The notes under the pieces are model-generated. The model was not told the origin of the DNA, made no database searches, and saw only the letters and a program-made list of their open reading frames with translations. A stretch of 64,000 nt of DNA, taken from assembly GCF_003402535.2 (NCBI RefSeq), contig NZ_AP025170.1, positions 2,356,001 through 2,420,000 on the forward strand. Direction: 5' to 3'. Of the stretch, positions 10,221 through 20,939 are shown one piece after another. Within the stretch, counting starts at the first letter, position 1. The number at the start of each line of letters is the position of its first letter. The translations under genes were made by a program, and so were the position numbers. Source of the stretch: Cupriavidus sp. P-10 (lineage in GTDB: Bacteria; Pseudomonadota; Gammaproteobacteria; Burkholderiales; Burkholderiaceae).

Positions 10221-10295
10221 GGGTGGTTAGCTCAGCGGTAGAGCACTGCCTTCACACGGCAGGGGTCACAGGTTCAATCCCTGTACCACCCACCA
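10221..10295 (+). tRNA. tRNA-Val (CAC)
   Basis: A cloverleaf with acceptor GGGTGGT/ACCACCC, D-loop TAGCTCAGCGG, anticodon stem CTGCC/GGCAG around loop TTCACAC (anticodon CAC, decoding GTG), T-loop GGTTCAATCCC and an encoded CCA end. Confidence 0.96.
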
Positions 10296-10303
10296 GCATT
10301 CAG

Positions 10304-10336
10304 AAAAAGCCAGCCTCGCGCTGGCTTTTTTCTTTT
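10304..10336 (+). terminator. Terminator after tRNA-Val
   Basis: AAAAAGCCAGC and GCTGGCTTTTT form an 11-base stem with loop CTCGC followed by further T residues, immediately after the tRNA CCA end. Confidence 0.9.
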
Positions 10337-10555
10337 CCGCCTCCGCACCCACTTCTCCCTGGGGCGCAAACTGCACCCTCCACCCGGGCACCCATCGCAC
10401 CGTTGCAACAGCCCGCCGTTCTTGTTGCAAACAGTTTCGAATTCACCCTTGACATCTGCTAATCTTCAACGCACGCGCCGGCAATGGGCGGGGTCGGCAA
10501 TACAGAGCCCTGGGACCGGAACACGGGTCAGTGCGCACAAGAAAGACGGGCAATC

Positions 10556-12601
10556 ATGCAGCACTCTTTGAAGTACCGGATGGCGATTGCCACTGCGGGT
10601 GTGGTGACGCTGATCATCGTGCTGCGCGCCTTCTACGCCCAGTACTACGCCTACGACAGCCTCAAGCGCCTGCTGCAGCAGCAACAGGACACGCTGGTCG
10701 AACTGGTGGCGGAGCAACTCGACGAAAAGCTGCAAAGCCGTGCCGCGGTGTTGCGCCGCATGGCCCGGCAACTGTCGCCGATGCTGGCAGCCAGGCCGGC
10801 CGAACTGCGCCGGGCCGCCGAGGGCATGGTCGACATGCCGGACATGTTTAACGCCGTCTTTCTCGCCACGCCCGACGGCCAGCTGGTGTTCAGCACGGCC
10901 ATCCCGGACGGCGTGCGCCTCCGGGTGGACGATCGCGACTATTTTCGCGATGTCCTGCGCGGCCAGTCGCTCGCGGTGTCAGACCTGATCCAGGGCAAGC
11001 TGACCAATGCACCGGGCGTGGTGCTGGCCGTGCCGCTGCACGGGCCCAACGGCGAATTGCGCGGCGTGGTCGGCGGCGTGCTGAACCTGTCCGCCAATAA
11101 TTTCCTGCGCGAGCTGGCCCACGGCCGCGTCGGCGTCACCGGCAGCTTCTGCCTGGTGTCGGCCGGCGCCAGTCCGCGCTACGCGATGCATCCCGATCCG
11201 ACCCGCGTGCTCGCGCCAGCGCGGGCGGTGGACGAGGCCTGCGGTGCCGAGCGCCCTGCCTCGATGCTGGAAGTGGTCAGGCCGACGCAGCCCATCGTGG
11301 CGCGCTACCTGCTGCAGTCCAATGGCTGGGAAGTGGTGGCCGTGCTGCCGGCGACCGAAGCCTTCGCCGCGCTGGTCGATGTGCGCCAACGCACGATCAT
11401 CATTGCGGGGATATCGCTGCTGTTCGCCGCGGCGCTGATGTGGCTGGTGATGCGCCGGCTGCTGGCACCGCTGCAGCGGTTGCACCGCGCCGTGCGCCAG
11501 ATTGCCGCCAACCCGGCGGCGCTGGCGGACCTGCCCACTGGCCGGGCCGACGAAATCGGCGAACTCGCCACAACCTTTGCAGAAGTCGTGGCGCAGCTTT
11601 CGGAACGCGAAGCCGCTCTGAAAGCGGCCAAGGACCGCGCCGCCGAGAGCGAGAAACGCATCGAGGCGATCGCCAACCATGTGCCGGACTTCGTCTCGTT
11701 CATCGACCGCCAGCAGCGCTACGTGTTCGTCAACCAGGCCTACGCGCAGCACTACGGGGTCCCGGCGCAACAGATCGCCGGACTATCGCTGCGCGAACTG
11801 TGGGGCACGCAGGAGTACCTGGCCTGCCGGCCCTATCTGGAGCAGGCATTCGCCGGCCGTCCGGTCACTTTCACGCGTGAAAGCGCCGATGGCAACGAAT
11901 GCATGGAGGTCACTTACCAGCCGGCCTGGAACGATGCCCAGGACACCGTGGTCGGGCTCCATATGTTTGCACGCAATGTGACGCACGAGCGCGAGAAGCT
12001 GCGCAACCTGGAGGCACAGACCGTCTCGGACCATCTGACCGGCCTGCTCAACCGCAAGGGCTTCGACCGGCGCCTGGCCGAATGCATGGCACGTACGAGC
12101 GCCGGCGGCCGCGCGCTGGCGCTGCTGCTGGTGGACCTGGACGATTTCAAGGCGATCAACGACAACCATGGCCACCCGGTCGGCGACCGCCTGCTGGTGG
12201 CGTTCGCGCAGCGCTTGCGTGCCTGCGTGCGCAAGGGCGATGCGGTCGCGCGCATCGGCGGCGACGAGTTCGCGGTGATCCTCGACGGCGTGGCGGACCG
12301 CGGCGCGATGGAGTCGGTCGCCAACGCCATCGTGCAGGCCGCGCGCATGCCGCTGGTGATCGACGGGCATTCGCTGTCGGCCACGGCCAGCGTCGGCTCG
12401 GCGCTGCACGACGGGCGTCACGCGATGACCGTCAGCGAGCTGTTCATGCACACCGACATGGCGTTGTACGAGGCCAAGCGGCACGGCAAGGCGCGCTATG
12501 CCGTCCAGGCTGCCCAGGCGACCTGCGCACCACCGGCCGGCGAAGCCGAAGCCAGCCCGCGGCCGGCAGCTCGCGCGGAGCCGGCCGGCCTGCCGGCCTA
12601 G
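10556..12601 (+). CDS. Membrane diguanylate cyclase: Cache-HAMP-PAS-GGDEF
   Basis: A 681-residue c-di-GMP synthase. A transmembrane helix at about residues 8-28 is followed by a periplasmic double-Cache-like sensor (to about 280), a second helix TIIIAGISLLFAAALMWLV, a HAMP-like linker, a PAS domain (about 385-500, ending in MFARNVTHEREKLRNLE) and a GGDEF domain (DHLTGLLNRKGF ... RIGGDEFAVIL). RKGD five residues before GGDEF fits the RxxD inhibitory site, implying product feedback. No EAL domain is present. An upstream in-frame start at 10484 is less likely because the first helix follows directly after 10556. The ligand is unknown. Confidence 0.9.
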   Translation: MQHSLKYRMAIATAGVVTLIIVLRAFYAQYYAYDSLKRLLQQQQDTLVELVAEQLDEKLQSRAAVLRRMARQLSPMLAARPAELRRAAEGMVDMPDMFNAVFLATPDGQLVFSTAIPDGVRLRVDDRDYFRDVLRGQSLAVSDLIQGKLTNAPGVVLAVPLHGPNGELRGVVGGVLNLSANNFLRELAHGRVGVTGSFCLVSAGASPRYAMHPDPTRVLAPARAVDEACGAERPASMLEVVRPTQPIVARYLLQSNGWEVVAVLPATEAFAALVDVRQRTIIIAGISLLFAAALMWLVMRRLLAPLQRLHRAVRQIAANPAALADLPTGRADEIGELATTFAEVVAQLSEREAALKAAKDRAAESEKRIEAIANHVPDFVSFIDRQQRYVFVNQAYAQHYGVPAQQIAGLSLRELWGTQEYLACRPYLEQAFAGRPVTFTRESADGNECMEVTYQPAWNDAQDTVVGLHMFARNVTHEREKLRNLEAQTVSDHLTGLLNRKGFDRRLAECMARTSAGGRALALLLVDLDDFKAINDNHGHPVGDRLLVAFAQRLRACVRKGDAVARIGGDEFAVILDGVADRGAMESVANAIVQAARMPLVIDGHSLSATASVGSALHDGRHAMTVSELFMHTDMALYEAKRHGKARYAVQAAQATCAPPAGEAEASPRPAARAEPAGLPA

Positions 12602-12610
12602 CGCAGACGG

Positions 12611-12637
12611 AAAAAACGGGCGCACTTCGCGCCCGTT
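12611..12637 (-). terminator. Terminator at the end of the glycerol transporter operon
   Basis: AACGGGCGC and GCGCCCGTT pair around ACTTC, and the minus strand continues with six T. It lies ~50 bases after the glpV stop, between convergent genes. Confidence 0.85.
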
Positions 12638-12687
12638 GCGGTGACATGGCGGCCGGGCCAAGCCTTGCGGCCTGCCCGGCGCCGCGC

Positions 12688-14430
12688 TCAGCGTACCTTG
12701 CCCTCCTTCCACGCCTGCAGCAGCTTGTCGTAGGGGATGGTCTCGCCCTTCGGCTTTTCGTTGGCAAGCTTCTTCCACGGCGCGTGGTCGTCAGACAGCC
12801 ACTTGGCCGGATCGCCCTTCGGGTTGAGCTTGGGCGCGCAGTTGCTCATGCCGGCGCGCTGCAACCGTGCCATCACCTGGTCCATCTCGTCGGCGAGCGT
12901 GTCCATTGCTGCCTGCGGGGTTTTCTCGCCGGTCACCGCAGTGGCCACGTTCTTCCACCACAGCTGCGCCAGCTTGGGATAGTCGGGCACATTGGTGCCG
13001 GTCGGCGTCCAGGCCACGCGCGCCGGGCTGCGGTAGAACTCGATCAGGCCGCCATACCTGGCCGCATTCTTGGTCAGGTAGTCGTGGTTGATATCGCTGT
13101 CACGGATGAATGTCAGCCCGGTCAGCGACTTCTTCAGCGATACCGTCTTCGACGTGACGAACTGCGCATACAGCCACGCGCCGGCGAGCTTGTTGGGATC
13201 GGTGTTCTTGAAGAAGGTCCACGAGCCGACGTCCTGGTAGCCGTTCTGCATGCCCTGCTTCCAGTACGGGCCGTAAGGCGACGGCGCCATGCGCCACTTG
13301 GGCGAGCCGTCCGCATTGACCACCGGCAAGCCCTTCTTGGTCATGTCGGCGGTAAAGGCGGTGTACCAGAAGATCTGCTGCGCCACCTGCCCCTGCGCCG
13401 GTACCGGTCCGGCCTCGGAGAAGGTCATGCCCATTGCCTGCGGCGGCGCATACTTCTTCATCCAGTCGATGTACTTGGTCAGCGCATAGACCGCCGCCGG
13501 GCTGTTGGTGGCGCCGCCGCGCGCGACCGAAGCGCCGACCGGCGTGCACTTGTCCTCGGCCACGCGGATGCCCCACTCGTCCACCGGCATGCCGTTGGGC
13601 AGCCCCTTGTCTGCGGTGCCCGCCATCGACAGCCAGGCATCGGTAAAGCGCCAGCCCAGCGACGGGTCCTTCTTGCCGTAGTCCATGTGGCCGTAGACCT
13701 TCTTGCCGTCGATCTCCTTCACATCGTTGGTGAAGAAACTGGCGATGTCTTCATAGGCGGACCAGTTGGTCGGCACGCCAAGGTCGTAGCCGTACCTGGC
13801 CTTGAATTTGTCCTGCAGGTCCTTGCGCGCGAACCAGTCGGCGCGGAACCAGTACAGGTTTGCGAACTGCTGGTCGGGCAACTGGTACAGCTTGCCGTCG
13901 GGCGCGGTGGTGAACTTGGTGCCGATAAAGTCCTTCACGTCCAGGCCCGGGTTGGTCCACTCCTTGCCGGCGCCGTTCATGTAGTCGGTCAGCGGCAGGA
14001 TCGAGCCATAGCGATAGTGCGTGCCGATCAGGTCCGAATCGGAAATCCAGCCGTCGTAGATCGACTTGCCGGACTGCATCGAGGTCTGCAGTTTCTCGAC
14101 CACGTCGCCTTCCTGGATCAGGTCATGGTTGACCTTGATGCCGGTAATTTCCTCGAAGGCCTTGGCCAGCGTCTTGGACTCATACTCGTGCGTGGTGATG
14201 GTCTCGGACACCACGCTGATCTGCGTGACCCCCTTGGCCTTGAGCTTGGCGGCGGCATCGACAAACCACTTCATCTCCGCCTGTTGCCTGTCCTTGGACA
14301 GCGACGAAGGCTGGAATTCATTGTCGATCCACTTCTTCGCTTCCGCCTCGCCCGCCAGGGCGGAGGTGCCGCAAGCCAGCGCAGCCGCGCAGGCAAGGGC
14401 TGTCATCCCCAACTTCACGTGCACTTTCAT
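12688..14430 (-). CDS. glpV: Glycerol ABC transporter, periplasmic substrate-binding protein
   Basis: A 580-residue extracellular solute-binding protein with a Sec signal peptide (MKVHVKLGMTALACAAALA...). It belongs to the large family whose Rhizobium member GlpV binds glycerol. The assignment rests on the complete gene set beside it (two ATPases, two permeases, the small membrane protein GlpU) and on divergent glpR, with glpK and glpD nearby. GAGGAG precedes the ATG. It is last in the operon; a 111-base gap separates it from glpU, which allows separate expression of an abundant binding protein. Confidence 0.85.
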   Translation of the reverse strand: MKVHVKLGMTALACAAALACGTSALAGEAEAKKWIDNEFQPSSLSKDRQQAEMKWFVDAAAKLKAKGVTQISVVSETITTHEYESKTLAKAFEEITGIKVNHDLIQEGDVVEKLQTSMQSGKSIYDGWISDSDLIGTHYRYGSILPLTDYMNGAGKEWTNPGLDVKDFIGTKFTTAPDGKLYQLPDQQFANLYWFRADWFARKDLQDKFKARYGYDLGVPTNWSAYEDIASFFTNDVKEIDGKKVYGHMDYGKKDPSLGWRFTDAWLSMAGTADKGLPNGMPVDEWGIRVAEDKCTPVGASVARGGATNSPAAVYALTKYIDWMKKYAPPQAMGMTFSEAGPVPAQGQVAQQIFWYTAFTADMTKKGLPVVNADGSPKWRMAPSPYGPYWKQGMQNGYQDVGSWTFFKNTDPNKLAGAWLYAQFVTSKTVSLKKSLTGLTFIRDSDINHDYLTKNAARYGGLIEFYRSPARVAWTPTGTNVPDYPKLAQLWWKNVATAVTGEKTPQAAMDTLADEMDQVMARLQRAGMSNCAPKLNPKGDPAKWLSDDHAPWKKLANEKPKGETIPYDKLLQAWKEGKVR

Positions 14431-14541
14431 CGGTGTCTCCTCATGAATTCCCTTCCCCGGCTATGGTCTGGGTGGCGGCCCCGGGGCAGGGATAAGCCGC
14501 ATGTCCCATCGAAGCAAAAACGGCTGGTGCCGATGCGCCAG

Positions 14542-14850
14542 TCAGCCCTTGCGCAGGATCAGCGCCAGTACCAGCATTGACACGCCGAAGCTGATCCACA
14601 CCGACGGTTCCTCGGACAAAGACAGCCACGCGGTGACCTTTTCGCCCAGCCCGACCCATGCCAGGTTGACCCACGCCGCGCACATCAGGCCGATGAACAG
14701 CCGGTCGCCGCGCGTGGTGGCGATCGGCAGAAAGCCCTTGCGCAGCACCGAAGGCGAACGGATTTCCCAAAGGGTCATGCCGGCCAGCATGACCACGATG
14801 CAGCCGAAGAACACCGCGACCGGCGTCGTCCACACCATCCAGCTGAGCAT
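14542..14850 (-). CDS. glpU: Small membrane protein of the glycerol ABC transporter (DUF2160)
   Basis: A 102-residue protein with about three transmembrane helices (WTTPVAVFFGCIVVMLAGMT, LFIGLMCAAWVNLAWVGLG, VWISFGVSMLVLALIL). Proteins of this family occur in glycerol ABC operons between permease and binding-protein genes; the exact role is not known. The ATG at 14850 is preferred over the GTG at 14856 because AAGGAG lies 8 bases upstream of the ATG and only 2 from the GTG. Confidence 0.8.
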   Translation of the reverse strand: MLSWMVWTTPVAVFFGCIVVMLAGMTLWEIRSPSVLRKGFLPIATTRGDRLFIGLMCAAWVNLAWVGLGEKVTAWLSLSEEPSVWISFGVSMLVLALILRKG

Positions 14851-14893
14851 TGCCACGTCTCCTTGTCTTGTCCGCGCGCTTTACACGTGCGCC

Positions 14894-15716
14894 TTACACA
14901 CGCCCCATCGCGAAGCCCTTCGCGATGTAATGCCGCACGAACCAGATCACGATGCCGCCCGGCACGATGGTCAGCACGCCGGCCGCGGCCAGCACGCCCC
15001 AGTCCATGCCCGAGGCCGACACCGTGCGCGTCATGGTGGCCACGATCGGCTTGGCGTTGACCGAGGTCAGCGTGCGTGCCAGCAGCAGTTCCACCCAGCT
15101 GAACATGAAGCAGAAGAACGCCGCCACGCCGACGCCAGCCTTGATCAGCGGCAGGAAAATGGTCAGGAAAAAGCGCGGGAAGGAGTAGCCGTCGACGTAG
15201 GCGGTCTCGTCGATCTCGCGCGGCACGCCCGACATGAATCCCTCCAGGATCCACACCGCCAGCGGCACGTTGAAGACCAGGTGCGCCAGCGCCACGCCCA
15301 GGTGCGTGTCCATCAGGCCGATGGTGCTGTACAGCTGGAAGAACGGCAGCAGGAACACCGCCGGCGGCGTCATGCGGTTGGTCAGCAGCCAGAAGAACAC
15401 ATGCTTGTCGCCGATGAACTGGTAGCGCGAGAACGCATACGCGGCCGGCAGCGCGACCACGATCGAGATCACCGTGTTCATCGCCACGTAGATCATCGAG
15501 TTGATATAGCCGGAATACCACGACGGGTCGGTGAAGATGGTCTTGTAGTGATCCAGCGTGAATTCGGCCGGCCACAGCGACAGCGTGGAAACGATCTCCT
15601 CGTTGGTCTTGAACGACATGTTCACCATCCAGTAGATCGGCACGATGGCGAACAGCAGGTAGACCAGCAGGAAACCGGCGCGCCACCATGTCGTGGTGGA
15701 TGTCCGGGTGCGGATT

Positions 15717-15724
<8 letters not shown>
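14894..15724 (-). CDS. glpQ: Glycerol ABC transporter permease GlpQ
   Basis: A 276-residue MalG-type inner-membrane permease with about six helices. The EAA-loop sequence EIDETAYVDGYSFPRFFLTI contacts the ATPase. Its start overlaps the glpP stop by 8 bases, so the two permease genes are translationally coupled and should form a heterodimer. Confidence 0.85.
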
Positions 15725-16597
<873 letters not shown>

Positions 16598-16601
<4 letters not shown>

Positions 16602-17704
16602 GAGACCAGTTCCTCGTTGACGTAGTAGCAGGTATGGGGATTGAACACCGACAGCCACGCCGTGTCGCCGGGCCGTAGCGCGGCGGCCTCGCCTCCAAGC
16701 CGGGCGCGTAGCGTGCCAGCCTGTGCGCCAGCCTCCTGCACGTTGCCGGTCACCAGCCAGTAGGTGCCGATGTCCTGCGCGCGCTGCACCTGTACCGGCA
16801 CCGCTTGCATATCGCGCTCCGGTGCCAGTTGCAGGTACTCGGGCCGCACGCCGATGCGAAAGCTGCCCGCGGCGCGCAAGGCCGCGGCCACCGATGGCGC
16901 CAGCGCAGGCGTGTAGCGGCGGCCCGCCACCTCGATGGCGTCGTCGCGCCACTGGCCCGGCAGGAAGTTCATGCCCGGCGAGCCGATGAAATGCCCGACG
17001 AAGGTATGCGCCGGCCGCTCGAACAGCGCATCGGCCGGTCCGACCTGCACCGCCTTGCCGCGCGACATCACCACCACCTGGTCGGCGAAGGTCAGGGCCT
17101 CGGTCTGGTCGTGGGTGACGTAGATCAGCGTCAGGCGGAATTCGTGGTGGATCTCCTTGAGCTTGCGCCGCAGCTGCCACTTGAGCTGCGGGTCGATGAC
17201 GGTCAGCGGCTCGTCGAACAGGATCGCCGACACGTCATGCCGCACCAGCCCGCGGCCGAGCGAGATCTTCTGCTTGGCATCGGCGGCAAGGCCGCTGGCG
17301 CGACGGTCCAGCGTGGCCGACAGGTCCAGCATCTCGGCGACGCGGCCGACCCGCTCGCGCACCTGTGCCTCGGGCACGCCGCGGTTGCGCAGCGGAAAGG
17401 CCAGGTTTTCGCCGACGGTCATGGTGTCGTAGATCACGGGGAACTGGAACACCTGGGCGATATTGCGTGCCTGCGGCGTAGCACCGGTGACATCGCGCCC
17501 GTCGAAGGCAATGGTGCCGTGCGAAGGCTGCAACAGCCCCGAAATGCAGTTCAGCAGCGTGGTCTTGCCGCAGCCCGACGGGCCCAGCAGCGCATAGGCG
17601 CCGCCGTCCTCGAAGGTGAACTTCAGCGGCAGCAACGCGTAGTCCTCATCGTTGCGCGGATGCGGCACGTAGGAATGCGCCAGGTCGAGGTCGATGCGTG
17701 CCAT
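16598..17704 (-). CDS. glpT: Glycerol ABC transporter ATP-binding protein GlpT
   Basis: A 368-residue MalK-like ATPase: Walker A GPSGCGKTT, Q-loop VFQFPVIYDTMTVGEN, Walker B LFDEPLTVIDP and a C-terminal regulatory TOBE-type domain. The signature motif is LAADAKQKISLGRG rather than LSGGQ. In contrast the paired GlpS has a normal signature but a variant Walker A, so the two ATPases look functionally asymmetric. The gap to glpS is 2 bases. The name follows the Rhizobium glycerol system and must not be confused with the enterobacterial G3P antiporter GlpT. Confidence 0.85.
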
Positions 17705-17706
17705 CG

Positions 17707-18876
17707 TCAGCCCCCGGCTGCTGCCCCGCCCGGCACATGACCCGGCACAACACCGTGCACACCGCCGGGCCCTCCCGCCGCCAGCCCCCCAGGCCGGCGC
17801 GGTGCATGGATGCGCCGGCCGGCCGCGTCGAACAGGTAGATCTGGTCAGGCAACAGGTGCAAGGACACCGGTTCGCCCAGCCGCAGGTCGAGCACGCCGG
17901 CGAACTGCGCCACCAGGTTGCCCACCGGCGTATCGGCGTGGACAAAGGTGTCCGAGCCCGACAGTTCGGCCAGCGCCACGCGCCCGGGCACCGCGACCGC
18001 GCCCGGCTCGCCGGCCAGGCGCAGCGCGGACGCCCGCACGCCGACGGTGACCGGCCCGTCGCCGCCGCCAGCCCCGGGCACCGGCACCGAGATGTCGCCG
18101 GCGAGCGTGACCCAGCCGCCGCTGAGCGTGCCGGCGACCAGGTTCATCGGCGGATCGTTGAAGGCCCGCGCCACGCGCAGTGAATCGGGATAGTGGAAGA
18201 CATAGGCGGTCGGCCCGTACTGCAGCAGCTCGCCGGCATCGAGCACGGCCGTATTGCCGCCCAGCAGCAGGGCCTCGCCGGGCTCGGTGGTGGCGTAGAC
18301 CACGGTGGCGTCGCCATGCGCGAACAGCTGCGACAGTTCTTCGCGCAGTTCTTCGCGCAGCTTGTAGTCCAGGTTGACCAGCGGCTCGTCCAGCAGCATC
18401 AGCGGCGCTTCCTTGGCCAGTGCTCGCGCCAGCGCCACGCGCTGCTGCTGGCCACCCGAAAGCTCCGACGGGTAGCGGTCCAGCAAATGGTCGATATGCA
18501 GCCGCGCCGCCAGTTCGCGCACGCGCGCGGCAATATCGCCGCCGCCGGCGCCCTTGCGCCGCAGCCGCGGCCGCAACCTCAGCGGCGAGGCAATGTTGTC
18601 AAAGACCTTGAGCGACGGGTAGTTGATGAACTGCTGGTAGACCATCGACACATTGCGCTCGCGCACCGGCACGCCGGTGACGTCATGGCCGTCGACCAGC
18701 ACGCGGCCGGCGCTGGGCCGGTCGAGCCCCGCCATCACGCGCATCAGCGAAGTCTTGCCCGCCTGGGTGGCGCCCAGCAGGATGGTCACCGCGCCGGGAA
18801 CCGGCGCCAGCGTCAGCGGATAGAGATACGCCTGCGAACCTGCCTGCTGCGCCACGGCCTCCAAACTTAGCTGCAT
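17707..18876 (-). CDS. glpS: Glycerol ABC transporter ATP-binding protein GlpS
   Basis: A 389-residue ATPase and first gene of the operon. Walker A is GATQAGKTS (Gln and Ala replace the usual Ser/Gly-rich loop), the signature is LSGGQQQR and Walker B MLLDEPLVNLD. A C-terminal TOBE-like region follows, and the last ~45 residues are Gly/Ala/Pro-rich. Start at 18876 has GGAGACC upstream. It is divergent from glpR across a 157-base region with candidate operators. Confidence 0.85.
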   Translation of the reverse strand: MQLSLEAVAQQAGSQAYLYPLTLAPVPGAVTILLGATQAGKTSLMRVMAGLDRPSAGRVLVDGHDVTGVPVRERNVSMVYQQFINYPSLKVFDNIASPLRLRPRLRRKGAGGGDIAARVRELAARLHIDHLLDRYPSELSGGQQQRVALARALAKEAPLMLLDEPLVNLDYKLREELREELSQLFAHGDATVVYATTEPGEALLLGGNTAVLDAGELLQYGPTAYVFHYPDSLRVARAFNDPPMNLVAGTLSGGWVTLAGDISVPVPGAGGGDGPVTVGVRASALRLAGEPGAVAVPGRVALAELSGSDTFVHADTPVGNLVAQFAGVLDLRLGEPVSLHLLPDQIYLFDAAGRRIHAPRRPGGLAAGGPGGVHGVVPGHVPGGAAAGG

Positions 18877-18975
18877 CCGGTCTCCATGTTCGATATGCTT
18901 TCCGCATCACCACGTTCCGCACAATGCAGGCGCACAATTCTTGGCTTTCCGAACGTTTTAGTAATAAAACGAACA

Positions 18976-19007
18976 GAAAACAAGTGTGCGCCGCATAATT
19001 TGTTTTC
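18976..19007. promoter_or_regulatory. Candidate GlpR operator in the glpS-glpR intergenic region
   Basis: GAAAACAA and TTGTTTTC form a perfect inverted repeat 16 bases apart, and CGTTT/GTTT half-sites recur on either side (18967-19017). DeoR-family GlpR proteins bind AT-rich repeats of this kind. The position between divergent genes fits joint control of the transporter and autoregulation of glpR. Confidence 0.55.
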
Positions 19008-19033
19008 GTTTCTGTTTGAACTAGAATCCCGGC

Positions 19034-19804
19034 ATGACGCTCAATCCCCGCCAGACCGCCCTGCTCGAAGAAGTCCGCAGCCAGGGCTTTGCCTCCATCG
19101 ACGAACTTGCGCGCAAGTTCGGCGTCACGCTCCAGACGGTCCGACGAGACGTCAACCTGCTGGCCGAGAACGGCATGCTGGCGCGCTTCCATGGCGGGGT
19201 GCGGGTGGAAGGCTCCACCACCGAGAACATTGCCTACCGGCAGCGGCAGGTGCTGAACGCCGATGGCAAGGCGCGCATCGCACGCGCGGTGGCGGCGGCG
19301 GTGCCGGAAGGCTGCTCGCTGATCCTGAACATCGGGACCACCGTGGAAGAGATCGCGCGCGAGCTGATGCAGCATCGCGGGCTGCGCGTGATCACCAACA
19401 ACCTGAACGTGGCCAATATCCTGGCGGACAACCCCGACTGCGAGGTCATCGTCGCCGGCGGCGTGCTTCGCTCGCGCGACCGCGGCATCGTTGGCGAGGC
19501 GACGGTCGAGTTCATCCGGCAGTTCAAGGTGGATATCGGCCTGATCGGCATCTCGGGCATCGAGACCGATGGCACGCTGCGCGACTACGACTTCCGCGAG
19601 GTCAAGGTGGCGCGGACCATCATCGAGCATTCACGCGAGGTCTGGCTGGCAGCGGATACCAGCAAGTTCAACCGCCAGGCCATGGTGGAGCTGGCGCATG
19701 TGTCGCAGGTCGACCGGCTGTTCACCGATGAGCCGCTGGCGGCACCGTTCGACCGGATCCTGGCCGACAGTGGGGTGAAGTGTGTGGTGGCGGAGCGGGA
19801 ATGA
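19034..19804 (+). CDS. glpR: DeoR-family glycerol-3-phosphate regulon repressor
   Basis: A 256-residue repressor: N-terminal HTH (ASIDELARKFGVTLQTVRRD), then the DeoR sugar-phosphate sensor domain with NIGTTVEEIA, TNNLNVA and DYDFREVKVAR. The family releases DNA on binding glycerol-3-phosphate. Divergent glpSTPQUV is the likely target, with glpKD also likely. No clear Shine-Dalgarno sequence precedes the ATG; a TAGAAT element 6 bases upstream raises the possibility of a leaderless or very short-leader mRNA. Confidence 0.9.
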   Translation: MTLNPRQTALLEEVRSQGFASIDELARKFGVTLQTVRRDVNLLAENGMLARFHGGVRVEGSTTENIAYRQRQVLNADGKARIARAVAAAVPEGCSLILNIGTTVEEIARELMQHRGLRVITNNLNVANILADNPDCEVIVAGGVLRSRDRGIVGEATVEFIRQFKVDIGLIGISGIETDGTLRDYDFREVKVARTIIEHSREVWLAADTSKFNRQAMVELAHVSQVDRLFTDEPLAAPFDRILADSGVKCVVAERE

Positions 19805-19973
19805 GCGTGCCGGACGCCCGGCTGCTGCTGCCGCGCTGGCGGGAGCGGGGCTGGTGTTGATGGCGGGTGGCGGGACGGTGCATGCCGTGTGGACAGCGCG
19901 ACGCGCTGGCCCTCTCCCCCGGCCCCTCCCCCGCCGGCGGGAGAGGGGAGCAAACCTTCGGGAAACCGAAGGC
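19805..19973. repeat. Intergenic CT/GA-rich hairpin between glpR and purU
   Basis: The stretch between convergent glpR and purU contains CCCTCTCCC (19910-19918) and GGGAGAGGGG (19939-19948), a long GC-rich hairpin. Elements of this composition recur between genes in GC-rich beta-proteobacteria. There is no T-run on either side, so it is more a repeat or mRNA-end structure than a classical terminator. Confidence 0.5.
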
Positions 19974-20840
19974 TTACTTGAAGACGACGGTCTTGTGGCC
20001 GTTCAGCAGGATGCGGCGTTCGGCGTGCCACTTGACCGCACGGGCCAGCGCCACGCATTCCACGTCGCGGCCCACGGCGGTGAGCTGGTCCGGGTCCATG
20101 CTGTGGTCGACGCGTTCGATTTCCTGCTCGATGATCGGGCCTTCGTCCAGGTCGGCGGTGACGTAGTGCGCGGTCGCGCCGATCAGCTTCACGCCGCGGT
20201 CATGCGCCTGGTAGTAAGGCTTGGCACCCTTGAAGCTGGGCAGGAACGAGTGGTGGATATTGATGGCGCGACCGGCCAGCTTGCGGCACAGGTCGTTGGA
20301 CAGTACCTGCATGTAGCGCGCCAGCACCACCAGGTCGATCTTCTGCTCCTGCGCCACGTCGAACACGCGCGCCTCCTGCGCGGCCTTCTGCTCGGCGGAG
20401 GCGTTCATCAGCGGCAGGTGGAAGAACGGCACGTCGTACGACGCGGCCAGCTGGTAGAAGTCGCGGTGATTCGACACGATCGCAGCAATCTCGACCGGCA
20501 GGCCGCCAACCTTGGCGCGGAACAGCAGGTCGTTCAGGCAGTGGCCGATCTTGGACACCATGATCATCACGCGCGGCTTGACCGAGGCGTCGTTCAGCTC
20601 CCACTGCATGCCGAACTGGTCGCCCACCGGCGCGAACGCGGCCTTCAGCGTGCCCAGGTCCGGGCCGCCGGCAGCCGGGCTGAAGTGCACCCGCATGAAG
20701 AAGCGGCCGGTGTACGCGTCACCGTACTGGTCCGAGTCGACGATATTGCAGCCATGCTGGAACAGCAGGCCCGAGACGGCGTGGACGATGCCCGGCTGGT
20801 CGGGGCACGAAAGGGTCAGGATGAATCCGGTGGTGCTCAT
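19974..20840 (-). CDS. purU: Formyltetrahydrofolate deformylase
   Basis: A 288-residue enzyme that hydrolyses 10-formyl-THF to formate and THF, balancing one-carbon pools. The N-terminal ACT domain (FILTLSCPDQPGIVHAVSGL) and C-terminal formyltransferase-fold domain (NIHHSFLPSFKGAKPYYQ, GATAHYVTADLDEGPIIEQE) are complete. Start at 20840 matches the family length; longer in-frame extension to 20900 is not needed. It interrupts the glycerol gene group and has no evident functional link to it. Confidence 0.93.
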   Translation of the reverse strand: MSTTGFILTLSCPDQPGIVHAVSGLLFQHGCNIVDSDQYGDAYTGRFFMRVHFSPAAGGPDLGTLKAAFAPVGDQFGMQWELNDASVKPRVMIMVSKIGHCLNDLLFRAKVGGLPVEIAAIVSNHRDFYQLAASYDVPFFHLPLMNASAEQKAAQEARVFDVAQEQKIDLVVLARYMQVLSNDLCRKLAGRAINIHHSFLPSFKGAKPYYQAHDRGVKLIGATAHYVTADLDEGPIIEQEIERVDHSMDPDQLTAVGRDVECVALARAVKWHAERRILLNGHKTVVFK

Positions 20841-20939
20841 GGTGTGTGGTTCTGTCTGAGGGGCGCGGTGTACGAGCCGGTGTGCGAGCCCAAAGGCCAT
20901 GGAGGCAGTGAAAGCGCGGGCCAGGCCCGCTGCGCAAGC

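Noticed and set aside
10449-10454. TTGACA as the -35 of a promoter for the diguanylate cyclase
   Set aside because: No -10-like hexamer occurs at 16-18 bases spacing.
11899-14580. An 893-codon plus-strand frame across the cyclase end and glpV
   Set aside because: It overlaps the GGDEF domain in another frame and is antisense to glpV; composition is that of a shadow.
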